Shown here one piece after another: positions 9,386 through 17,485 of a DNA stretch of 64,000 nucleotides. The number at the start of each line of letters is the position of its first letter. The stretch's first letter is position 1. A model generated the notes under the pieces. It saw nothing but the letters and a program-made list of their open reading frames with translations, had not been told where the DNA came from and made no database searches. The position numbers and the translations under genes were made by a program. The stretch comes from Myxococcales bacterium (GTDB lineage: Bacteria > Myxococcota_A > Polyangia > Nannocystales > Nannocystaceae), in the NCBI GenBank assembly GCA_020633315.1, contig JACKDV010000005.1, positions 353,231 through 417,230 of the forward strand, in the 5' to 3' direction.

Positions 9386-11461
9386 CTACGCCGCCTGGCC
9401 CAGCTCGTGGATCGCCGCCCGCAGCTCGGCCAGGCGCAGCGGCTTGGCCAGGCAGCGGTTGGGGATGCGCTCGAGGAAGGCGCGGGCGTCCTCGGTGAAG
9501 GCTCCTCCGGTCATGAACAGCACCCGGGGCGCCATCGCGGGGTGCTCGAGCTGGATGCGCTCGAAGAGCTCGCGGCCGTTCATGCCGGGCATCATCACGT
9601 CGCAGAGCACGACGTCGAAGGAGGCGCTCGCGAGCTGCTCGAGCGCCTCGTCGCCTCCCGTCACGAACACCGCGTCGACGCCCAGCATCCGCCGCAGCAC
9701 CCGGACGATCAGCGCGTCGTCCTCGACCACGAGCACGCGCACGCCCTCGACCGCGCCCGCGTCGGAGGGGCCCGGGGCCGCGGGAGCCCGCTCGGCCTCG
9801 TCGGGCTCGGCGCGGGCCTCGTGGCTGCGCAGCCGCAGCAGGAAGGTGGTGCCGTGCGCTCCGGTCTGCTGCACCCGGATCGTGCCCCCCATCTTGAGCA
9901 CGAGCTGGTGGGTGATCGACAGGCCGAGGCCGGTGCCCTGCCCCACGTCCTTGGTGGTGAAGAAGGGATCGAAGATCTTCTCGGTGAGCCCTCGCTCGAT
10001 CCCGGGCCCGGTGTCTCGGACCTCGAGCTCCACCCACGGGCCCTCCTCGCGGGCCCGGATGGCGATGCGCTTGGTGGGCGAGTCGGCCTGGGCCATGGCC
10101 TGCGCGGCGTTGACCAGGAGGTTGACGAGCACCCGCACCAGCTCCGCCTCGCTGCCGGCGACCGTCAGGTCGGGGCCCACGGCGACGTCGACCTCGTCGA
10201 CGCGCTCGAGCTGGGGGCGACACAGCCGCAGGGCGGCCCGGATCGCGGGCTCGACCCCCACCGGCCCGATCCCCGCGCGCGGGGCCTCGCCGATCGAGAA
10301 CAGCTGGAGGTCGCGCACGAGCTGGGCGATGCGCCGGGCGCCGTCCTTGGCGTCGACGATGGCGGCCCCCACCTCGTCCCGCGCCTCGGCCGAGGGCTCG
10401 GGCTCGCCGAGACCGTGCTGCAGGTAGTCGAGGTTGGCCGCGATGCTGGCCAGCGGGTTGTTGATCTCGTGGGCCATGCCGGCGGCCAGGGTCCCCAGCG
10501 AGGCCATGCGCTGCGAGGTGCGAAGCTGCTGCTCGAGCGCGATGCGATCGCGGAGGTCCTCGATGCTCAGCAGCAGCACGTGCCGCCCGCGGGGGTCTCG
10601 CAGGGCGACGGGGGTCACCCGCACCGCGACCTCGGTGCCGGCCGGAGACACGAGCTCGCTCTCGAAGGTCGCGGCGTCCCCCCCGTCGAAGGCCCACCCC
10701 GGGAAGAGCTGCTCGACGGGCGTCCCCAAGAGTCGCTCCTCGGGCGTGTCGAGCATGCGCACGACCGAGTCGTTGACCGAGTGCACCGTGCCGTCGCGGA
10801 TCACCAGGACGCCCTGCGGCAGGTTGCGCAGCACCACGTCGAGGTCGTCGCGCGCGGCGTGGGCCGAGGCCGAGGCCCGCTGCTTCTCCCGGGCGAAGCG
10901 CCAGCCGATGAACACCACGAAGCACAGCGTGGCGACCCGGGAGCCGAGGCGAGCCTGGGCGAGGTAGGCCGGGTCGGGGGGCTCGGGCAGGGACAGGCCC
11001 ATCACGCCGGCGAGGTGGAAGCCGGCGAAGACGAGCGAGGAGAGCACCGCATACACCACGCTCGTGCGCGGGCCGATGAGGTACAGCGCGAACACGCAGA
11101 TCGCGACGAACCACTCGGTGGCCGGAGCCGTGCTCCCTCCGTTGTTGTAGGCGATCCCCACCAGGATCACGAACAGCCCCCCGCACACCAGGTGCGCGAG
11201 CCCGCGGCTCGACGGCTTCCGGTGCACCCACAGCGCGGTGCCGCCCGTGAGCACGGCGGCCGCCCCGATGAACAGCGCCGTGGCGTCCAGCGAGTTGTCG
11301 AGCACGCGCCGGACCATGAAGTACAGGGCGAAGACCGACGAGACGCCGGCGGCGAAGACGGTGAGCCGCCGTCGAATCCTCTCGTCCACGCCGTCGGGTT
11401 GCCTCGATCCCATGAGCCCGAGCCCTCGCCGCGGGTCGTCGAGACGAGCCCGCGCCGTCAT
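9386..11461 (-). CDS. Hybrid sensor histidine kinase/response regulator
   Basis: 691 residues from ATG 11461, with CGAGG seven bases upstream; ATG 11413 is an alternative. Six or so hydrophobic segments (residues 30-190) form a membrane input domain lacking a periplasmic loop, followed by a PAS-type segment, a HisKA dimerisation helix with the phospho-acceptor in MAHEINNP, a HATPase_c domain (NLLVNAAQAM, DTGPGIE, GQGTGLGLSI) and a C-terminal receiver (VLVVEDD, phospho-acceptor Asp in LCDVMMPG, Lys in LAKPL). It should autophosphorylate and pass phosphate to its own receiver. No separate regulator or output gene is next to it, which is usual for myxobacterial orphan kinases. Signal unknown. 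Confidence 0.94.
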   Translation of the reverse strand: MTARARLDDPRRGLGLMGSRQPDGVDERIRRRLTVFAAGVSSVFALYFMVRRVLDNSLDATALFIGAAAVLTGGTALWVHRKPSSRGLAHLVCGGLFVILVGIAYNNGGSTAPATEWFVAICVFALYLIGPRTSVVYAVLSSLVFAGFHLAGVMGLSLPEPPDPAYLAQARLGSRVATLCFVVFIGWRFAREKQRASASAHAARDDLDVVLRNLPQGVLVIRDGTVHSVNDSVVRMLDTPEERLLGTPVEQLFPGWAFDGGDAATFESELVSPAGTEVAVRVTPVALRDPRGRHVLLLSIEDLRDRIALEQQLRTSQRMASLGTLAAGMAHEINNPLASIAANLDYLQHGLGEPEPSAEARDEVGAAIVDAKDGARRIAQLVRDLQLFSIGEAPRAGIGPVGVEPAIRAALRLCRPQLERVDEVDVAVGPDLTVAGSEAELVRVLVNLLVNAAQAMAQADSPTKRIAIRAREEGPWVELEVRDTGPGIERGLTEKIFDPFFTTKDVGQGTGLGLSITHQLVLKMGGTIRVQQTGAHGTTFLLRLRSHEARAEPDEAERAPAAPGPSDAGAVEGVRVLVVEDDALIVRVLRRMLGVDAVFVTGGDEALEQLASASFDVVLCDVMMPGMNGRELFERIQLEHPAMAPRVLFMTGGAFTEDARAFLERIPNRCLAKPLRLAELRAAIHELGQAA

Positions 11462-11597
11462 CCTCGCGCCTCGGAGTCTCGCACGAGGGGCGACCCGCCT
11501 TCACCGGGCTCGCTGTCGCGAGCGAACGCGCACGCACGGGCGAAGCTCACGGACCCCGGCTCGCGAGGTGGGACGCGCCCGCCGGAGCGGGAGCGCG

Positions 11598-12707
11598 TCA
11601 GTTGGGCGTGGCGCCCGCGGGGCCGGGCTGGCAGCCGATGGGCTCGGTGGAGACGACCAGATCATCGATCCATCGACGCACGGTGCTGGGCGCTCCGCCG
11701 GGCCACAGGTTCTCCACCACCACTGCGTTGATCCCGTACTCGCTCCACTGCCCGCGAAGATCGAGATCGCTGCGGGAGGCCTGGAGTCGCTCGTCCACCC
11801 AGAACTCGAGCACGCCGTTGTCCTCGCCGGGATCGTTGAGGCGCAGCCGGCCCTCCACGCAGTGCCAGCGGCCCGACTCGTCGGCGGAGAACAGCGGGGT
11901 CTGCCCGACCATGGAGCCCAGCGACTCGAGCCCCGCGTCGTCGAAGCCCGAGCACGCGACCTCGGATCCCGCTACGCAGCTCGAGGGCACGCCCTCGAGC
12001 ACCACGTCGTCACCGGCCGAGCGCAGGTGGGCGACCACGGCCTCGGACCAGTCGGCGTCGGCGAAGACCACCGTGCGGGTGAGCTGTCCCGGCCCCAGGT
12101 CGGGCCAGCCGGGCTCGGTCTTGAGCCGCAGCCGCCAGTAGACCTCCTGGAACGAGCCGTCGGGCGCGTAGGTGGGGCGATCGCCGTAGGAGATCGGCGA
12201 GCTGCCGAACGAGAGCACCATCCAGCCCGCCGACTCCTCGCCCTCGCGATGGGTGACCTGCATGGAGCGCGTGCCCGAGGCGCCCAGCTCGTCCACGAGC
12301 ACGAACGCGCCGTCGAGAGCCTGGTAGTCGAGCATCACCTCGGCGGGATCGACGATGGTCTCGAAGTCCTCGCAGAACACCCACGAGCCGGGCAGCGGGC
12401 GGGGGCAGCCGGCGAAGGTGCCGTCGTCGTCACCGTTGGGCGGGGGCTCGTCGGGCCCGGCTCCGTCGTCGCCCTCGGAGCCGCCGCCGGTGGACCCACC
12501 GCCGTCGTCATCGCCGTTGGTGTCGCCCGCAGGCTCTGGATCGGTCCAGGGATCGCCGTTGGAGGAATTGGGCCCGTCCTCGGCGCCGGCTGCGAGCTCG
12601 TCGTCCTCTCCGGCCGAGCTACAGCCCGCGGCCAACGAGAGCACCGCGAGCACGGCCCAGGGCCGCCACCGGGGCACACGATTCGAGCGATGGGAGGGAC
12701 GAATCAT
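11598..12707 (-). CDS. Lipoprotein with a concanavalin-like (polysaccharide-lyase-type) domain
   Basis: 369 residues. Arg-rich n-region, hydrophobic core and lipobox AAGC (Cys29); then an Asp/Gly/Ser/Pro-rich linker to about residue 100. The remaining 260 residues begin with WVFCEDFET and carry YWRLRLKTEPGW, WHCVEGRLRLN and GVLEFWVD, the spacing of beta-strands seen in LamG/heparin-lyase-like jelly rolls where a damaged-looking active site is common. No catalytic residues can be assigned. Probably exported and anchored to a membrane, possibly glycan-binding. It ends 137 bases before the start of the hybrid kinase and shares its direction. Confidence 0.78.
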   Translation of the reverse strand: MIRPSHRSNRVPRWRPWAVLAVLSLAAGCSSAGEDDELAAGAEDGPNSSNGDPWTDPEPAGDTNGDDDGGGSTGGGSEGDDGAGPDEPPPNGDDDGTFAGCPRPLPGSWVFCEDFETIVDPAEVMLDYQALDGAFVLVDELGASGTRSMQVTHREGEESAGWMVLSFGSSPISYGDRPTYAPDGSFQEVYWRLRLKTEPGWPDLGPGQLTRTVVFADADWSEAVVAHLRSAGDDVVLEGVPSSCVAGSEVACSGFDDAGLESLGSMVGQTPLFSADESGRWHCVEGRLRLNDPGEDNGVLEFWVDERLQASRSDLDLRGQWSEYGINAVVVENLWPGGAPSTVRRWIDDLVVSTEPIGCQPGPAGATPN

Positions 12708-12859
12708 CGTCGAGCAAGGCGAAAGTCAAGGAGTAGAGGGTCATGATAGCAGGCACGCGGCCGGCTTCACCAACATGCAGCGCGGCGCTGGTCGAGCCAG
12801 GTGGCGCTCGCGATCGCCGCAGGCTCGCCGAACGCGACCGAATGTCTCACCCTGGAGCC

Positions 12860-13492
12860 ATGCATCGCATCGCCCTCTCGTCGTCGCTGGCCTCGCTGCT
12901 GCTCGCCTGCACCACCGGAAGCGGCGTGCGAGGCCAGGAGGACCGATCCCCCGGTGACTTCCAGGCCCTCGACGTGGGCGGGCCGTTCCGGGTGGATGTT
13001 CAGGTGGGACCCGCGACCAAGGTCACGATCGCGGGCGACGACAATGTGGTGCCGTTGGTCCGCAGCGAGCTCGACGGCTCCACCCTCCACATCGATCTAC
13101 CGGGACGCGTGGTGCTCGACCTGCCGCTGACGGTGAGCATCACCACCCCTGCGCTCGTCGAGCTCGACGCCAGCGGGGCCAGCATCGTGGACCTGAGCGG
13201 GGTGCGGGGCGATCGCTTCGAGGTCGACGTGTCGGGCGCGAGCACGGCCACGCTCCACGGGCAGGCGACCGAGCTCGACGCCGACGTCTCGGGCGCCTCG
13301 CGTCTGCATGCGAGCGAGCTGGCGGCCACCCGCGTGGACGTGGACGCCAGCGGGGCCTCCACCGCCGAGGTCGAGGCGAGCGAGGCGGTGGATGCCGAGG
13401 CCAGCGGCGCGAGCACGGTGCGGATCCACGGCTCGCCGCCGCAGGTCTCCCAGGACACCGAGGGTGCCTCGCGCATCGAGCTGGTCGACTGA
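12860..13492 (+). CDS. DUF2807 (head-GIN) lipoprotein
   Basis: 210 residues from ATG 12860; the six-residue longer ATG at 12842 is possible. Lipobox LLAC (Cys17). After FQALDVGGPFRVDVQVG the mature chain is a regular beta-strand repeat rich in DASGAS and SGAST motifs, about one per 20 residues, which is the signature of the DUF2807 right-handed parallel beta-helix seen in bacterial autotransporter-adhesin-like head domains. Known function: none established. Likely a short surface-anchored beta-solenoid. It is convergent with the thioredoxin-like gene, separated by only 5 bases. Confidence 0.85.
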   Translation: MHRIALSSSLASLLLACTTGSGVRGQEDRSPGDFQALDVGGPFRVDVQVGPATKVTIAGDDNVVPLVRSELDGSTLHIDLPGRVVLDLPLTVSITTPALVELDASGASIVDLSGVRGDRFEVDVSGASTATLHGQATELDADVSGASRLHASELAATRVDVDASGASTAEVEASEAVDAEASGASTVRIHGSPPQVSQDTEGASRIELVD

Positions 13493-13497
13493 CGAGC

Positions 13498-14226
13498 TCA
13501 CGCGGGCTCGGCGAGCAGGCGCTCGAGCACCTCGCGGATCTCCGCGTAGTCGCGGCGGCACTGCTCGTGCTCGGGCGGGCCCCCGGGGTGCAGCTCGGGC
13601 CCCGGGTGCACGTAGCGGATCACGCCCTGGCGATCGAGCACGAAGCTCACCGAGGTGTAGTCGCGCGGCGCGTGGGCGAGCCAGAAGGCATCGAGCGCAC
13701 GCCAGTCCCGATCGAGGGCCACGGGGAAGCGCCAGCCCCAGCCGGCGATCACCTCGGCCACCGCCTCGCGCGAGCGCTCGCTGCCGCGGGGCTTGGGATG
13801 GTACATGCCGATCACCGTCACCCCGCGCTCGCGGAAGTCCTCGTCGAGCTCGACCAGCGCCGGAGCGGTGGCCCGACAAAACGGGCAGGTGTCGGTCCAG
13901 AAGCGGATCAGCACGACCCGGCCCCGCAGGTCCTCCAGCGTGAGCGGCTCGGTGCCCAGCCATTCCATCGGGCCCCATGCCGGCGCGGGCTGGCCCACGC
14001 GATCCCGGCCGCCGCGAGAAGGCGGCACCCCCGAGGGATCGGGCGCGAGGGATCCCGCCTCCTCGACGGCCGCGATCGGCTCGTGGCGAGGCGTGGCCGC
14101 CCGCTCGGCCCCTCCGCCGCAGGCCATCGCACCCCAGAGCACGACGGGAACCCCCCACGGCGAGCGCTGGGTCCTCGCGGCCAGCGCGGGTGATCTCCCT
14201 CCCTGAGCGTCCCGTTTCGTGACCAT
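13498..14226 (-). CDS. Thioredoxin-like (TlpA/peroxiredoxin-type) lipoprotein
   Basis: 242 residues. A long N-region is followed by a hydrophobic segment ending in MAC (Cys36), a likely lipidation site. The thioredoxin-fold domain starts near residue 78 (VGQPAPAW) and has the redox pair CPFC (Cys114, Cys117) in FWTDTCPFCRATAP, a downstream cis-proline region and FVLDRQGVIRYVHPG, all typical of TlpA/AhpC-TSA relatives that reduce or isomerise periplasmic disulfides. The histidine-proline dipeptide of thioredoxin is replaced by Pro-Phe. Given the many Cys-rich exported proteins nearby, a role in maintaining their disulfides is an attractive but untested inference. Confidence 0.86.
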   Translation of the reverse strand: MVTKRDAQGGRSPALAARTQRSPWGVPVVLWGAMACGGGAERAATPRHEPIAAVEEAGSLAPDPSGVPPSRGGRDRVGQPAPAWGPMEWLGTEPLTLEDLRGRVVLIRFWTDTCPFCRATAPALVELDEDFRERGVTVIGMYHPKPRGSERSREAVAEVIAGWGWRFPVALDRDWRALDAFWLAHAPRDYTSVSFVLDRQGVIRYVHPGPELHPGGPPEHEQCRRDYAEIREVLERLLAEPA

Positions 14227-14295
14227 CCGCCTTGGCGGAGAGGTTGGACCAGTGGTAAGCGCAATGCAACGAAAACGGGGTTCTTCGGAGGCACG

Positions 14296-15654
14296 ATGGG
14301 CGAGAGCAAGGTCGGGACGTTGGTCGACGAGGTAGAGGGCTCGGAGCCGTGGTTCCGCGAGCGCCTGCGCACGCTAGTGGAGCACAAGACCGTCAGCCCC
14401 GGAGCCACCGACGACGCGGCGATCCGGGCGGGGGCCCACGCCGCCCTCGAGATCATGAAGGAGGCCGGCGCCCAGGCCGAGCTCGTCGAGTGCAGCGGCA
14501 CCCCCTCCGTGCTCGCCCGCTTCCGCCACCCCAGCCCGCGGGCCCACGTCGTGGTCTACAACCACCTCGACGTGCAGCCGGCCGATCCGTCGCTGTGGAC
14601 GCAGGCCGATCCCTTCACCATGGAGGTGGAGGCCCACCCCGATCGCGAGTGGCTCTACGAGGCCCGCGGCTCCACCGACGACAAGGGGCCCGGCCTGTGC
14701 GCGGTGCGGGCCGCGAGCTGGATCGCGAGGCGTGGCCTGCCGATCGACGTGACCATCCTGTGGGAGACCGAGGAGGAGATCGGCAGCCCCAACTTCGGCG
14801 AGGTGGTCCGGGCCCGCCGCGATGTGCTCGCCTGCGACGCGGTGATCGTCAGCGACACCATCTGGCCGAGCGACGGCCAGCCGGCCATCTCCACCGGCCT
14901 GCGGGGCTCGCTGCAGGCCATCCTGCGCCTGCGTACGGGGGGAAAGAACACCCACTCGGGCCTCACCGGCGGGGCCGCGCGCAACCCCGTGCGCGAGCTG
15001 GCGGCCCTGTCCACCGCCATCGATCGCGCGAGGTTCTGGCACGAGGGCGTGGTGCCGCCGAGCCCCGAGGAGCTCCAGGGCTTCCTCGGCTCGGGCTTCG
15101 ACCTCGAGTACTTCAAGTCGGCGCACGACCTGAGCCTGCTCGAGACCGAGGTCCCGCTCGAGATCATGCTGCGGATCTGGGCGCGCCCCACCTTCGAGGT
15201 CCACGGCCTCAGCGGCGGGCACATGGGCCCGGGGGTCAAGACCATCGTCCCCAACGAGGCGGAGCTCAAGGTCAGCTTCCGCCTCGTCCCCGAGCAGGAT
15301 CCGCGGGCGCTCGCCGAGCGCCTCGCCCAGTTCGTCCGCGCCACCAACCCCGACGTGGAGGTCGAGCTGTCGGGCTACCTCGAGCCCTACCGCGGACCGT
15401 CGCAGGGACGGGTCCACGACGCGATCGTGGCCGCCATGACCGAGGCCACGGGGCGCGCCCCGGTGACCGTGCGCGAGGGCGGCTCCATCGGGGCCGTCCC
15501 CATCCTGGCCGAGGAGCTCGGAGTCCCGGTGCACTTCCTGCCGCTGAGCCTGCCCGAGCACGGCTATCACGCCCCCAACGAGCGCTTCGACTGGAAGCAA
15601 GCCAAGGTGGGCATGACGACGTTTACCCGGGTCTTCGAACGTCTCGCGCAGTGA
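14296..15654 (+). CDS. M20-family metallopeptidase/dipeptidase
   Basis: 452 residues with GGAGG four bases before the ATG. M20 motifs are intact: YNHLDVQP (zinc ligand His90, Asp92), GSTDDKG (bridging Asp near 128), and WETEEEIGSP with the catalytic Glu followed by a zinc-ligand Glu. A dimerisation insert is present after about residue 200 and the final ligand lies in LPEHGYHAPNE. These enzymes hydrolyse dipeptides or deacylate amino acids in the cytoplasm (ArgE/DapE/CPG2 superfamily); the exact substrate cannot be read from sequence. No signal peptide. Monocistronic. Confidence 0.93.
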   Translation: MGESKVGTLVDEVEGSEPWFRERLRTLVEHKTVSPGATDDAAIRAGAHAALEIMKEAGAQAELVECSGTPSVLARFRHPSPRAHVVVYNHLDVQPADPSLWTQADPFTMEVEAHPDREWLYEARGSTDDKGPGLCAVRAASWIARRGLPIDVTILWETEEEIGSPNFGEVVRARRDVLACDAVIVSDTIWPSDGQPAISTGLRGSLQAILRLRTGGKNTHSGLTGGAARNPVRELAALSTAIDRARFWHEGVVPPSPEELQGFLGSGFDLEYFKSAHDLSLLETEVPLEIMLRIWARPTFEVHGLSGGHMGPGVKTIVPNEAELKVSFRLVPEQDPRALAERLAQFVRATNPDVEVELSGYLEPYRGPSQGRVHDAIVAAMTEATGRAPVTVREGGSIGAVPILAEELGVPVHFLPLSLPEHGYHAPNERFDWKQAKVGMTTFTRVFERLAQ

Positions 15655-15785
15655 ACGGACGACTTCCCCCGACGACGATCGCGAGGCGAGAGGGTCTGCC
15701 GATGCCTCATGTCGGGTGGACGGGAGTTCGAGCCGCTGCGTAAGATGAGTTGCTCCGGGTGCCCTTCGCAGACGAGCACGCATCG

Positions 15786-16274
15786 ATGACCGATCTCAAT
15801 ACTGCGGTGTTCGAGGATCGCCCCGAGCTGTTCGTGGGTCGAGTCGAGAACTGCGCGGTCGTCATCTGGCGCGTCACCCCCACCGTGGCCTCGGCTCGCC
15901 TCGCCATGCAGCACTTCCCGGAGTTCGAGGTGCATCCCGGCCTCGGCTTCGCCCTCGTCGCCGTGGTGACCTCCAATTGCGCGCCGATCGGACCGGAGGT
16001 GCGCCAGGCCTTCGACGAGGCGATGCGGGCCTATCGACACTCGGCCCTCGGCATGGCCGCGGTCATCGAGGTGCAGGGCGTCCTCGGTGGTCTCGCCCGC
16101 GCGCTGGCCCGCACCATGAGCGTGGTGACGCGCAGCCCCTACCCGGTCAACACCTTCGCCACGGTGAGCAGCGCCACCGAGTGGCTGCCGCAGATCCTCT
16201 CGCAGCGCGGGACCACCAGGCTCGCGCCGCGCGACATCGTGGCCTTCGTCGAGAGCCACCGCGAGCCGGCCTGA
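15786..16274 (+). CDS. Hypothetical small soluble protein
   Basis: 162 residues from ATG 15786. No signal peptide, no membrane segment. The sequence looks like a single alpha/beta domain: a strand with CAVVIWRVTPTV, an amphipathic helix, a FALVAVVTSNC strand, and paired helices ending in FVESHREPA. The motif pattern W.VTPT resembles small myxobacterial proteins often annotated as hypothetical next to STAS-like domains, but I cannot assign a family. A TAAGAT box near 15741 is a possible -10. It is followed by a strong hairpin at 16281. Confidence 0.7.
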   Translation: MTDLNTAVFEDRPELFVGRVENCAVVIWRVTPTVASARLAMQHFPEFEVHPGLGFALVAVVTSNCAPIGPEVRQAFDEAMRAYRHSALGMAAVIEVQGVLGGLARALARTMSVVTRSPYPVNTFATVSSATEWLPQILSQRGTTRLAPRDIVAFVESHREPA

Positions 16275-16280
16275 GCCCAC

Positions 16281-16314
16281 GGGCGGTCCGGCGGCCTTCG
16301 TCGAAGGACCGCCC
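16281..16314. terminator. GC-rich hairpin between convergent genes
   Basis: GGGCGGTCC and GGACCGCCC form a perfect 9-bp stem with a 16-base loop, seven bases past the stop of the upstream plus-strand gene and 38 bases before the stop of the minus-strand gene. There is no T-run on either strand, so this is a bidirectional hairpin rather than a classic intrinsic terminator. Confidence 0.5.
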
Positions 16315-16351
16315 CGACCGACCCGCGTGGGCGTGACCCGGCCCGCGCCGC

Positions 16352-17485
16352 TCAGGCGTCGCCGCCGACCCGGACGATGCGCTCCACGGCGTCGCGATCC
16401 TCCTGGACCCGCCGCGGCAGCGGGCCGAGCCCCACCTCGCCCCAGCGCATCACCACCGCCCCGGCCGAGGACACGCTGCCCACCGAGTACACCAGCACCA
16501 GGTCGCCGCGCTCCAGCCAGCCCAGGCTCGCGGCGTGGTGGAGGTTCACGGGCCACAGCACGGGACCCATGTTGGCGTAGAGCGGATAGGTGCTGATCGT
16601 CCGCGCTGCCGGGATGCCCAGCGCGCGGGCGCAGAACTCCCCATACCACGCGGTCGGGGTGTTGAAGGCGAAGAAGTCGATGTCGCCGAGCGCCACCCCG
16701 GCGGCCTGGGCCGCCCCCTCCACGCACTCGCGCAGGTAGGGCGCGGCGGTGTCCCGCAGCGCCGCCCCGGCCGACTCCGAGGCCTGGATGCGGATGCGCG
16801 GCTCCTCGACCCCGTCGACGGCGATGTCGTACCAGAACGCGCCGCAGGTCTGGGCCGTGTTGATCGTCTTGGCCGCCACGTGCCCCTCGCCGGCCTCGCA
16901 GGGGCCCACCACGAAGGCGGCACACCCATCGCCCAGGAACCACCCGAAGGTGTCCTGGGGATCGGCGACCCGCGAGTACCCGCAGGAGATCACCACGAGC
17001 GCGCGCGAGGCCTGCCCGGCGCGGACCATCGAGGTGGCGAGCTGCAGCCCCGCGGTCGCGCTCGAGCACGCCGACTCGATGTTCCAGCCCGGCCCGGCGA
17101 TCCCCAGCTCGCGCGCGATGAACACCGCGTTGCCGATGCCGATCTGATCGGGCAGGAACGAGCTGGCGAGCACGAGGTCGACGTCGGCGGGGGTGAGCCC
17201 GGCCGCGTCGAGGGCATCGCGAGCGGCCCGCAGCTCCACCGAGAGCATGGGCTCCCCCGCCTCGAGCGCGCGCCGCTCCACCGTGCCCCGGAACGGATCC
17301 GAGGCGAAGGGCTGGAACGCGAGATCGAAGTCCGAGAGCTCGCCGTCGTGCGCCGCCCACAGCCGCGCCAGGGTCTTGTGCTCGGCCTCCGCCACCACCC
17401 CCGGGAATCGCTCCCGGTAGTAGTCGTTGGTGCGGATGCTGCGGGGGAAGGCGACGGCGAGCGATTGCAGGCCGACCGCCTTCAC
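16352..17485 (-). CDS. 3-oxoacyl-ACP synthase III-like (thiolase-fold) protein with altered active site
   Basis: 377 residues from GTG 17485, whose GTGA overlaps the stop of the ThDP enzyme gene, so the two are translationally coupled. The fold is KAS III/FabH-like: NIESACSSATAGLQLA holds the nucleophilic cysteine, GDGCAAFVV and YPLYANMG are conserved second-half motifs. Where FabH has its catalytic histidine (HQAN) this protein reads FNTPTAW, so the histidine seems replaced by Asn, while the Asn of the ANMG motif is kept. FabH condenses acyl-CoA with malonyl-ACP; this variant more likely transfers or condenses an unusual acyl group. The coupling suggests it acts on the product or partner of the ThDP enzyme. 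Substrate unknown. Confidence 0.9.
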   Translation of the reverse strand: MKAVGLQSLAVAFPRSIRTNDYYRERFPGVVAEAEHKTLARLWAAHDGELSDFDLAFQPFASDPFRGTVERRALEAGEPMLSVELRAARDALDAAGLTPADVDLVLASSFLPDQIGIGNAVFIARELGIAGPGWNIESACSSATAGLQLATSMVRAGQASRALVVISCGYSRVADPQDTFGWFLGDGCAAFVVGPCEAGEGHVAAKTINTAQTCGAFWYDIAVDGVEEPRIRIQASESAGAALRDTAAPYLRECVEGAAQAAGVALGDIDFFAFNTPTAWYGEFCARALGIPAARTISTYPLYANMGPVLWPVNLHHAASLGWLERGDLVLVYSVGSVSSAGAVVMRWGEVGLGPLPRRVQEDRDAVERIVRVGGDA